Shown piece by piece: positions 17,226 through 25,250 of a DNA stretch of 64,000 bases. The first letter of the stretch is position 1; every line of letters starts with the position of its first letter. The position numbers were made by a program, and so were the translations under genes. Under the pieces are notes generated by a model. The model was not told the DNA's origin. It made no database searches and saw nothing but the letters and a program-made list of their open reading frames with translations. The stretch is from Natronogracilivirga saccharolytica. GTDB taxonomy: Bacteria > Bacteroidota > Rhodothermia > Balneolales > Natronogracilivirgulaceae. The stretch lies in contig NZ_JAFIDN010000012.1 in assembly GCF_017921895.1 (NCBI RefSeq), positions 57,358 to 121,357 of the forward strand, written 5' to 3'.

Positions 17226-18206
17226 TCAGTAGTAATCCAGCCGGACGCCCCCGCCTGTCGTTTTGATATCCACCGGAACACCGCCTCCCTTAACTGTTCC
17301 CGAGAGACTCCGCTGTTCCATCAGTCCGTCCAGATCGTCCAGGTTATTTTGTATGGATGATCCGCGTGCACGTATGTCAAGCCCCTGATGATCGGGCAGT
17401 TTCACCGATATGGGGCCGCCGCTCGTTTCCAGCGTCAAAAACTCACCAATCTCCGGGATGCCGGCATCGATGGGGCCGCCGCTGGTTACAGCTTCAATAG
17501 TGCCTGACACGCTGCGCAGTGTGATCGGGCCTCCGGATGTACGCGCTTTGAGATTGCCCGTGGCATCAGAAACGGTAATTCCCCCGCCGCTGGTACGTGC
17601 CGTCATGTCGCCGGTTATTCCCTCCAGGCTGATCGGACCACCGCTCGTTCTGGCCAGAAGCGTTCCCGAAATATTCTGAGCATCAATGCCGCCTCCGCTG
17701 GTCACAAAAGAGACATCGGCTGACAGGTTGCGTCCGGAGACCGGTCCGCCGCTGGTTTTGGCGCGGATCCGGGTATCGGAAGGTACCAGAACCTGATATG
17801 AGACGGAAACAGACGGGCTTCTCCGAAACCATCTGCTGTCTGATGTGACCTTGGAGAAAACTTCAACAACCGATTCATCCTGATTGATGGTGATTTCAAC
17901 CGGAGCCTCATCGGTATCTCTGAGATATTCCCTGTTTTTCCGAACGATAAAATCGACCACTATTTCGTCGTGCTGATGGGAGTCGATGTCGATGAATCCC
18001 CCGGAGGTTTCCAGCGTAAGTGCTGCAGGGGTATCCACACTGATGGTCTCGGTCAGCCATACCGGTTTGTCATTATCACCGGCGGCCTTTGATGCAAGTG
18101 CGGGAATAAGTGAGGAAAAGAAGCCGGGCATGAATATGGCAAAAAAGAACAACCCCGCTGTAGCGGCAAGAAGCAGCATTTTTGGTCTGGAATATCTTTG
18201 ATTCAT
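17226..18206 (-). CDS. DUF4097-type secreted beta-repeat protein with TSGG repeats
   Basis: From the preferred ATG at 18206 the protein has 326 residues: one N-terminal membrane or signal helix, then a polar domain and a series of repeats of about 20 residues, each centred on TSGG. I count eight TSGG units plus a final TTGG, alternating T-S-G-G-P-I and T-S-G-G-G-I. Such repeats build a beta-helix-like solenoid and place the protein outside the inner membrane. It fits the DUF4097 group of unknown function. An in-frame ATG at 18320 would add 38 residues with no signal features and is less likely. Confidence 0.8.
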   Translation of the reverse strand: MNQRYSRPKMLLLAATAGLFFFAIFMPGFFSSLIPALASKAAGDNDKPVWLTETISVDTPAALTLETSGGFIDIDSHQHDEIVVDFIVRKNREYLRDTDEAPVEITINQDESVVEVFSKVTSDSRWFRRSPSVSVSYQVLVPSDTRIRAKTSGGPVSGRNLSADVSFVTSGGGIDAQNISGTLLARTSGGPISLEGITGDMTARTSGGGITVSDATGNLKARTSGGPITLRSVSGTIEAVTSGGPIDAGIPEIGEFLTLETSGGPISVKLPDHQGLDIRARGSSIQNNLDDLDGLMEQRSLSGTVKGGGVPVDIKTTGGGVRLDYY

Positions 18207-18514
18207 CTGTCTGAAGTTTTTATTTGTGATGTCACCTGAACCGAAGGTCACGAAGTGAAATGCCATGACCGTGTTGAGTTGTGTGCCGGTCTGGCCACGT
18301 GTCATCCTCGTCATATTCATGCCTGATCACGGTGGCGGCCGGTTCATATAATCATATACGATACATTTTTTTAAAAGTTATACTGAACTGACAGGGACAA
18401 TCAGCTGTTTGATGGAGTATGAAGCAGTATATCTGATTTGTGCCATTCTGAGCTGCATCATTCAGAATTCAGACATCCATCATTTTGTGACCTTCAGAAA
18501 TAACCAACCTGCCC
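18207..18514. other. Divergent intergenic region between the TSGG-repeat gene and the TonB receptor
   Basis: These 308 bases separate two divergent genes that both encode exported proteins. Promoters for both must lie here, but no -35/-10 pair stood out. I looked for cobalamin, TPP and iron-linked motifs upstream of the receptor and found nothing convincing. Confidence 0.35.
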
Positions 18515-20584
18515 ATGCTATTCAGATACGTTCTTTCTCTTGTTTTAATGCTCGCCTTCACCATCCAGACTGCTCATGTATCAGCACAGAATGCATTCCC
18601 GGAGCCGGATACCCTGCAATATGAGCTTTCAGAAATCGAAATCCAGGCCTCCCGCGACATCGAAACCGAATCCAGCGCTCCTTTTTCTGTGAGTGTGATG
18701 ACACGTACGCTGGAAAGCCAGCTGAGCGAGCCGGGTTTCAGTCTGGATCAGGTTGTACAGGATGTCCCGGGATTATGGATCAATGACCGCCAGAATTACG
18801 CGCTTGGTGAACGGGTTTCCATCCGCGGAATGGGATGGCGCACCGCCTTCGGTGTCCGGGGTATTTATGTGCTGATGGATGATATACCGCTTACGGTTCC
18901 CGACGGGCAGACGGTCATGGATGTGCTGGATCCGGCCATGATCCGCCAGGCGGAGGTGCTCCGCGGTCCCAGTTCGTCCTTCTGGGGCAATGCAAGTGGC
19001 GGCACCATGGTAATTTCAACCCGGCCGGCAACCTATGAAACCGGGCTGAATGTCCGTACTTACGGGGGCGCCCACAATACATACAGCGCGCAGGTGAGCG
19101 GAACCCATCAGGAAGGCCCGAGAGGCTATAATCTCAATGTATCCTACCTGAACCGTGACGGATACCGTGATCACAGCAGTCACACGGCGCTGCGTATGAC
19201 CGGTCATATGCACTGGCAGCTGCAGGATGACCGCGACCTTCAAATCAGCGGGGCCTTTGTGGATGCACCGGACACTCGTCATCCCGGGTCGCTGAGCCGT
19301 GAAGATCTGGATGACGACAGACAGCAGGCAGCCGGACTTTTTGAAAATGCATCAGCCGGAAAAATCTGGAGACAAGGCCAGCTCGGTATGACACTCCGGT
19401 CGGTGAGCCGGATCGGACAGGTGCAGGGAACCGTGTACGGACTGGCCCGTTCGCTGCACAATCCGCTGCCGTTTGCTGATATCGAGGTCGACCGTCTGAC
19501 CGGAGGCACCCGGCTGTCCGTTACAAACGAGTTCCGGTTTCTTCGATGGGGCGTCGGGATGGATGCCGCCATACAGTCAGATGACCGCAGAAACTATGAT
19601 TATGTCGATATGGATCAGTTCGAGCGGGGTGACATCGTCATCGACCAGCAGGAAACCGTGATTAACGGAGCCTTGTTCGGCCGGGTCGGTACAAACTGGG
19701 ATCACTTTAACATCTCCGGCGGGATGCGTTTTGATGCCATCCGTTTCGACAACGACGACCGGCTTCAAACCGGTGGCGAAGATGTATCCGGTGACCGGAC
19801 CTTCACATCAGTGAGCCCGTCTGTCGGATTGTCCTGGAAATCCGCTCCCGGACTTGCCTACGTCAACTACGGCACGTCATTCGAAACCCCGACCACCACA
19901 GAGCTTGTGAATCGCCCGGATATGACCGGCGGTTTCAATCCGGATATCGAACCCGAGCGGTCCCGGAGTCTGGAAGCCGGATTTCGCGGCGGATGGTCGC
20001 CTCTGCAACTGCGGTATGACGTCGCCGTTTTCCGGATGAATGTGCGGGATCAGCTGGTCAGTTTCCGGACCGAAGAGGGCGGCGACCGTGATTTCTACCG
20101 AAATGCCGGTAAAACCCGGCACGATGGCGTCGAAATATCGGCGCGATGGCATCCTGCCGGCTGGATATCACTGTCGGGAAGCTACAACTGGAGCCATTTC
20201 ACTTTCAGGGAGTCGGTTGATACCGAACAGGTTACATTTGTCAGCGGAAACCGGCTTCCGGGTATACCGGAGCACCGGCTCGTGACCGGGCTGTCGCTTA
20301 CACCCCGTGACTTCCGCATAGATCTCACGGCAGAGTTTCTTGACTCGTACTACGTCGACAATGCCAATACAGAGAAAAACCCGGGCTATGAGGTGGTACA
20401 TGCCAAACTGTCACACAACGGTTTGCCACTGGCTGAGAATTTATCGATACAGCCCTTCATCAAGATCAACAATGTCACAGACGTCCGCTACAACAGTTCG
20501 GTGAGCATTAATGCCAATGCAGGACGGTACTACGAACCCGCACCCGGACGTTCCGTCTATGCAGGATTTAGTTTGCGTTTGTAA
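18515..20584 (+). CDS. TonB-dependent outer-membrane receptor
   Basis: The 689-residue protein begins with a signal peptide (about 1-24, ending VSA-QN). Its plug domain (about 40-170) contains QVVQDVPGLWIND, VSIRGMGWR, YVLMDDIPLTVPDG and EVLRGPSSSFWGNASGG, standard TonB plug motifs, and is followed by a 22-strand-type barrel. The last strand ends VYAGFSLRL, slightly unlike the usual terminal aromatic but acceptable. There is no SusD partner and no carboxypeptidase-like N-terminal domain, so it resembles siderophore or metal receptors more than SusC. The substrate cannot be read from the sequence. A large inverted repeat follows the stop. Confidence 0.92.
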   Translation: MLFRYVLSLVLMLAFTIQTAHVSAQNAFPEPDTLQYELSEIEIQASRDIETESSAPFSVSVMTRTLESQLSEPGFSLDQVVQDVPGLWINDRQNYALGERVSIRGMGWRTAFGVRGIYVLMDDIPLTVPDGQTVMDVLDPAMIRQAEVLRGPSSSFWGNASGGTMVISTRPATYETGLNVRTYGGAHNTYSAQVSGTHQEGPRGYNLNVSYLNRDGYRDHSSHTALRMTGHMHWQLQDDRDLQISGAFVDAPDTRHPGSLSREDLDDDRQQAAGLFENASAGKIWRQGQLGMTLRSVSRIGQVQGTVYGLARSLHNPLPFADIEVDRLTGGTRLSVTNEFRFLRWGVGMDAAIQSDDRRNYDYVDMDQFERGDIVIDQQETVINGALFGRVGTNWDHFNISGGMRFDAIRFDNDDRLQTGGEDVSGDRTFTSVSPSVGLSWKSAPGLAYVNYGTSFETPTTTELVNRPDMTGGFNPDIEPERSRSLEAGFRGGWSPLQLRYDVAVFRMNVRDQLVSFRTEEGGDRDFYRNAGKTRHDGVEISARWHPAGWISLSGSYNWSHFTFRESVDTEQVTFVSGNRLPGIPEHRLVTGLSLTPRDFRIDLTAEFLDSYYVDNANTEKNPGYEVVHAKLSHNGLPLAENLSIQPFIKINNVTDVRYNSSVSINANAGRYYEPAPGRSVYAGFSLRL

Positions 20585-20601
20585 TCTGACGTGACGTTTT
20601 C

Positions 20602-20670
20602 GCACGCTGTTTTTTATCTTGTCATTTTTACAGTCACCGGTGCCGGCGTGACTGTCCTGAAACAGCGTGC
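20602..20670. repeat. Nested inverted repeat (11-bp outer and 8-bp inner stems)
   Basis: GCACGCTGTTT at 20602-20612 is the exact reverse complement of AAACAGCGTGC at 20660-20670. Inside, ACAGTCAC at 20630-20637 pairs with GTGACTGT at 20648-20655 around a GC-rich 10-base loop. The whole unit sits between the TonB receptor stop and the radical SAM start, 23 bases before that ATG. It has no T tract directly after the outer stem, so it is not a classical terminator. Confidence 0.75.
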
Positions 20671-20692
20671 AACCATCGGATAAAACGGCAGG

Positions 20693-21643
20693 ATGAACCA
20701 AAAGCCCTATAACGATTATTTCAACTATCTGAAATCGCATTTCGGAGCAGTTACCTACAAGGTATCGGTTGACGGAGGTTTTACCTGTCCGAACATCGAT
20801 GGTACCGTGGCCACGGGCGGGTGCACCTACTGCAATAACCGGAGTTTCATTCCTTCGTACCTGAACCGGAAGGATTCCATCAGAAAGCAACTGGACCACG
20901 GGGTGGAATCCCAGCGCAAACGCTATGGCGCTGAACGGTTTCTTGCATACTTTCAGGCATATTCCAATACACATGGTGATGTCGGCTTACTGGAGAAAAA
21001 GTACCGTGAAGCTCTTGAGCATCCTTCTGTAAACGGGCTGGTCCTGGGGACAAGGGCAGATTGTCTTTCCGGTCCGGTCACAGCACTACTGGAGAAACTG
21101 GCCGAAGAGACCTATGTGGCTGTTGAGATTGGTATTGAATCGGTTTACGATGAGACGCTGAGCCTTATCAATCGCGGGCACGATTTTGCCGCTGTCCGGG
21201 ATGCCTGTGACCGGCTGACCGGCCGGGGAATTCACATCGGCGCGCATCTGATTCTCGGATTTCCGAATGAAACCAGGAAGCAGTGGCTTGACAGCGCGCG
21301 CATTGTATCCGGCCTGCCGCTGGAGTATCTGAAAATCCACCACCTTCAAGTGGTCAGGGGGACCGAGCTGGCGCGACAGTACCGTCAGGAACCCTTTGAC
21401 CTGTTTTCGTTTGAGGAGTGGGTGGAGCTGGCCGGCGATGTTATTGAGCGGCTGGATCCGGATATCGCCATAGCCAGGATGTCAGGCAGCGCTCCCCCGG
21501 ATCTGCTGATAGCGCCACAGTGGGGGCGGAAAAAGCATCCGGAAGTAAAACAGCATGTGATGAACACCCTGCGTGAAAGAGGTTCCGTGCAGGGTGCCCG
21601 CTATTCCGCTACTTCACCAGCACCATCCGCTCCGTCCGTGTAA
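20693..21643 (+). CDS. TIGR01212/YhcC-type radical SAM protein
   Basis: The 316-residue protein carries CPNIDGTVATGGCTYCNN, the widely spaced cysteine motif of the YhcC group, near the N-terminus, and the family opening KPYNDYFNYLKSHFG. VAVEIGIESVYDETLSLINRGHDF and GAHLILGFPNETR are further conserved segments of the radical SAM barrel. The biochemical role of YhcC proteins is not established; an RNA- or translation-linked role has been suggested. The last 35 bases overlap the 3' end of the convergent metalloprotease gene, and the C-terminal tail rich in Ala, Pro and Ser is encoded in that overlap. Confidence 0.88.
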   Translation: MNQKPYNDYFNYLKSHFGAVTYKVSVDGGFTCPNIDGTVATGGCTYCNNRSFIPSYLNRKDSIRKQLDHGVESQRKRYGAERFLAYFQAYSNTHGDVGLLEKKYREALEHPSVNGLVLGTRADCLSGPVTALLEKLAEETYVAVEIGIESVYDETLSLINRGHDFAAVRDACDRLTGRGIHIGAHLILGFPNETRKQWLDSARIVSGLPLEYLKIHHLQVVRGTELARQYRQEPFDLFSFEEWVELAGDVIERLDPDIAIARMSGSAPPDLLIAPQWGRKKHPEVKQHVMNTLRERGSVQGARYSATSPAPSAPSV

Positions 21644-24521
21644 AGCTCCCCGCCTGAAGGCGATAGAGGTAGACTCCGCTCGCCAGACCGGTTGCATCGA
21701 ACTGAACTTCATATTCGCCCGGAGCCTGATTGTCGTTAACAAGGGTGGCCACCCGCCGGCCCTGTACATTAATCACGTCAAGTCGTACATCGGAGCGTTC
21801 GGGCAGGGTGTACGATATGGTCGTTGAGGGGTTGAACGGATTGGGATAGTTTTGTCCGAGATTGAATTCAGCCACCATTTCACCCGGATCCGCCGACACG
21901 GGAGCTCCGGAAACTTCGTATTCGACAGGCACGATAATTTCGGAGTTGTCACGGTCATTGGTACGGATTACCAGATCGAATTCATAGGTTCCGTCAGCAA
22001 CGCCGTCTGCCATGACTTCAAAAGTGATATCCCGCTGGTCACCGGCAGCGATGCCGCCGGATGGTTTCCGGATCTGAAACCTTGGAAAGTCTTCATAAGG
22101 AAGGCTGACAACATGAAAATTGTCGATATCAAAAACTTCATCGGTGTGATAATTGGTATGGGCCAGCAGAATGGCTTCAGGTGTGCTTCCGCCGTAGAGA
22201 TCGCCTTCAAAAATGGGCAGGCCGTCAATTAAATAAGTTATTTGCCGGTTCAGCGGATCGATTTCAATCTCAAGGTTGAAATATTCATCGGGTTCGTAGG
22301 TGGCGCCGACATCAAAAAAGTCATTGCCCTCCTCTGTGATACGGTCACGGATCCAGATTTTTCCCTCATCAAACCGGAGCCAGGTGGTTACCATGTTATT
22401 GGTGGCATCATCCATGATAACATGAAACTGGTTGTCGGATTCGAGCTCAGGCAAATGCAGGTCCATGGATATGGTAAATCCCTGGGATACCAGAGAACCG
22501 GTGAACGGCGCTTCAACACCCGTAAGGCTGCCTTCGTCAAGGGAAGTGACCGGAGTGAGCCGCAGGTTCATGTCGCCCGTAGTCGGATTGTCATGCGTAA
22601 TGGTGAATTCATTACTGGTTTCCCGGGGGAAGGAGGCCCATTCGTTGGAGACGGTGCGCTGTGTTTCGTTTCCAAGCAAGCGGGTAAAACCGAAATTTGT
22701 GCTGAGAATGGTATTGGATACACGACCGCTTCCGTTATCGGCTACCCCGGGAAGTGTTTTCCCGGACGCAGTACCACCTGAAAGCCGGTCGTCTCCGGAT
22801 GAAACAAAAGGAACGGATTTGCTTTGATATTCCGGACGGTCCGTATGCCGTATCAACTGCTTTCCTTCGGTTGTAAGAGCCGGATAGGAACTGCTGATCA
22901 CAGGACGCCCGGGCCCTTTGACCGGCTCACCTGCGGCGACCGGCCGGGTTCCTCCGCCAGACCCGGCAATTTTGACCGGCGGCTGCAGGGCTTCAGGATA
23001 AGAGACGTCGGCAGTCCAGTACAGTGTGCCCGTACCGTTATTGGAAACCGGCACAGAGATTTCACGGACATATTGAAAATCCCCGTCAATGACAATCAGC
23101 CCGTCATCAACATCGGCTTCTGGCGGGTCGACCTGAGTTGGACGGTAATTGGCCGCAATATTGCGGGTGTAGAGCATGTTGCGGACATTGTCGGCCGGGG
23201 CATTGCTTCCGCTGTAGCTTCCGGTCTGAGTACCCTGGTACCGGACATCCGGACTGGAAAAGTAGGGGATCCGCTCATCTCCTTCGGCGTATGTCATGAC
23301 CGTGGTATACCGCCGGCCGTCATCTCCGGTGAATCGCCATCCCGTGGCGTAGCTGAACAGGCCTCCGAAAATATTTGCTGCCGCCCGCTCCTGATTCCGG
23401 CTGTGCTGATTGCCCAGGTTGTGGCCGATTTCATGGGCAAAAGTGTAGGTGTTGGTCATCTGCCGCACGGCATTGACCGAAAAGCCAAGCTGCGGAGTAC
23501 CGGCCGGATTGGACATCAGAAATGCGATGCCTCCCACATCAGAAATGTCAGCGATCAGCGATACCAGATCGGCACCGTACTGATCACGGGCCGAATGCAC
23601 GGCATCCATGTAACCGTCATAGTCCGATCCCCAGGGATTAAAGCCGGATGAGGCCGTCAGCCGGTACAGATCCTCACTCGTATCATTTCCCTCTTCCTCA
23701 TACGTGGTCTTCATCTGATGAGCGACCCGCAGCTCAATATTCGCACCGCTGTTGTCCATGGTCTGCTGGGAAAGATTCATCATTTCAGAGAGGACCAGCT
23801 CAATGCTGCCTTCGTTTTCTGCGGCCCAGGTTTCCGCATCTTCGGTATAGACCAGCAGGATGTCAATCGGCACGTTGTTCTCGCCGACATCCGATGCGAT
23901 ATCAAATGCAGGGAAAAGACGGCTTTGACTCATGGGATCGTCATGATGGTGACTGTGTGCCGGGTCGGACAGTCCGGAAAAGTTGTCATCCACACCGCAT
24001 TCGAGAATCTGCTCCTGGTCGGGATTCCGGAACTTCCAGATGTGTTCACCATATGATCCCGGGGCGGACTTTTGCATGGATTGCGATGCCGGGAGTATCC
24101 GGTAGGACTCACCGCTGCTGAAGCGGTCGACTTTACCGAGCATTTGTCCGTTACCGAAGGAAAAGGTCATCTGGCTGTACGGGTCATCCACATGAACCGC
24201 CCGCACCGACTGAATGCCACCGATAAATTCCGAAACGGCGGTGATTTCAAAAGATTCCTCAGTGCCTTGCTGCACCGGAACGCTGATCACATCTCCCTTT
24301 TTGAAAGTGCGGCTGGTCAAATCATCGTTAAGTGATATGATGGCGGCATCACCCATTTCCATCTGCTGCTGAAGCTGTTTTTGCTGTGTGAAGCGGAACA
24401 GTTCATTGCCGCCGGATGATGCTGCCGTTGCCGGCAATGCAAAAGGCAGTGTGCATAAAACAAGCAGCGTGAAAAGACGGCTGGTCGGCCGCGAAGGGCA
24501 GGTACCTGAAAATCGTGACAT
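21609..24521 (-). CDS. Secreted metzincin metalloprotease with T9SS C-terminal sorting domain
   Basis: The 970-residue protein has a signal peptide (about 1-34), a propeptide region, a reprolysin-like catalytic domain with HEIGHNLGNQH near residue 362 (three zinc histidines and the catalytic glutamate), a beta-rich region with a LamG-like look (about 640-800), and a C-terminal sorting module starting at NYPNPFNPSTTISY and ending RMVLVK. The sorting module directs export through the type IX system and attachment or release at the surface. Both the protease zinc site and sorting domain are complete, so an active exoprotease is likely. trmB starts upstream, its stop 14 bases from this start. The 3' end overlaps the convergent radical SAM gene. 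Confidence 0.92.
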   Translation of the reverse strand: MSRFSGTCPSRPTSRLFTLLVLCTLPFALPATAASSGGNELFRFTQQKQLQQQMEMGDAAIISLNDDLTSRTFKKGDVISVPVQQGTEESFEITAVSEFIGGIQSVRAVHVDDPYSQMTFSFGNGQMLGKVDRFSSGESYRILPASQSMQKSAPGSYGEHIWKFRNPDQEQILECGVDDNFSGLSDPAHSHHHDDPMSQSRLFPAFDIASDVGENNVPIDILLVYTEDAETWAAENEGSIELVLSEMMNLSQQTMDNSGANIELRVAHQMKTTYEEEGNDTSEDLYRLTASSGFNPWGSDYDGYMDAVHSARDQYGADLVSLIADISDVGGIAFLMSNPAGTPQLGFSVNAVRQMTNTYTFAHEIGHNLGNQHSRNQERAAANIFGGLFSYATGWRFTGDDGRRYTTVMTYAEGDERIPYFSSPDVRYQGTQTGSYSGSNAPADNVRNMLYTRNIAANYRPTQVDPPEADVDDGLIVIDGDFQYVREISVPVSNNGTGTLYWTADVSYPEALQPPVKIAGSGGGTRPVAAGEPVKGPGRPVISSSYPALTTEGKQLIRHTDRPEYQSKSVPFVSSGDDRLSGGTASGKTLPGVADNGSGRVSNTILSTNFGFTRLLGNETQRTVSNEWASFPRETSNEFTITHDNPTTGDMNLRLTPVTSLDEGSLTGVEAPFTGSLVSQGFTISMDLHLPELESDNQFHVIMDDATNNMVTTWLRFDEGKIWIRDRITEEGNDFFDVGATYEPDEYFNLEIEIDPLNRQITYLIDGLPIFEGDLYGGSTPEAILLAHTNYHTDEVFDIDNFHVVSLPYEDFPRFQIRKPSGGIAAGDQRDITFEVMADGVADGTYEFDLVIRTNDRDNSEIIVPVEYEVSGAPVSADPGEMVAEFNLGQNYPNPFNPSTTISYTLPERSDVRLDVINVQGRRVATLVNDNQAPGEYEVQFDATGLASGVYLYRLQAGSFTRTERMVLVK

Positions 24522-24535
24522 CTGAAAGGAGTAGT

Positions 24536-25246
24536 TTAGGTGAGTTGATCCAATTCCGGCCGGTTGAAGTCCCGGATAGAGTCATTCAGCCCGAAGGCGA
24601 TGTATTTGATTGATTTACCGGAGTTAACATGCTTTTTTTCATAGTAGGTCTGAATACGAAGCGTCTCCGGTATTCTGTCTGAACCATAAATATCCGGAAT
24701 CACGTTCCTTACAGGCAAGTTAAAAATTTTTACAACATCATGTGTAAAATCAAAGAGACGGTCACTGTCCGTTTTCAGGTGGATGGTGCCGTCAGGCTGT
24801 AAAAAGCTGTAATAGCGATTCAGAAACTCCGGATGGGTCAGTCGCTTGCGCCTTCTGTTTTTTTTCAGAAAAGGATCCGGAAAGGTTATCCATATCTCTT
24901 CCACCTCTCCCGGGGCAAAATAATTTGCAATGTGGTCTATGCGGGTTCGAAGGAAATGGACATTGCCTAGCTCCCGCTCCAGTGCATGACGGGCACCTTT
25001 CCAGATACGGTCTCCCTTAATGTCAAGCCCCAGGAAATTCCGGTCAGGAAAGCGTTCGGCCAGACCTGTGGCATATTCACCCTTGCCGCATGCCAGTTCG
25101 AGGGTGATCGGGTTGCTGTTGCCGAAGACTTCCTTCCAGTTACCCCGTACGGGGGCATGGTCCCCGTGACGGTAATGATGCAAACTGGATACATTTGGAA
25201 GACTCAGGATATCCTGATAACGCTGAAGCTTGGTACGACGAGGCAT
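24536..25246 (-). CDS. trmB: tRNA (guanosine(46)-N7)-methyltransferase
   Basis: TrmB methylates N7 of G46 in the tRNA variable loop. The 236-residue protein has the SAM motif ELACGKGEYATGLAERFP, followed by the acidic strand LDIKGDRIWKGA and the family signature WITFPDPFLKKNRRRKRL with HPEFLNRY after it. The N-terminal 30 residues are basic, as usual for RNA binding. It lies between two genes for T9SS-exported proteins on the same strand, with gaps of 14 and 4 bases; the linkage looks like simple packing, not shared function. Confidence 0.95.
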   Translation of the reverse strand: MPRRTKLQRYQDILSLPNVSSLHHYRHGDHAPVRGNWKEVFGNSNPITLELACGKGEYATGLAERFPDRNFLGLDIKGDRIWKGARHALERELGNVHFLRTRIDHIANYFAPGEVEEIWITFPDPFLKKNRRRKRLTHPEFLNRYYSFLQPDGTIHLKTDSDRLFDFTHDVVKIFNLPVRNVIPDIYGSDRIPETLRIQTYYEKKHVNSGKSIKYIAFGLNDSIRDFNRPELDQLT

Positions 25247-25250
25247 TATA

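Noticed and set aside
18321..18514. Cobalamin riboswitch upstream of the TonB receptor
   Set aside because: No B12-box or matching stems could be found.
22824..23651. Open frame of 275 codons opposite the metzincin protease
   Set aside because: It lies within the protease coding region on the other strand and shows no domain features.
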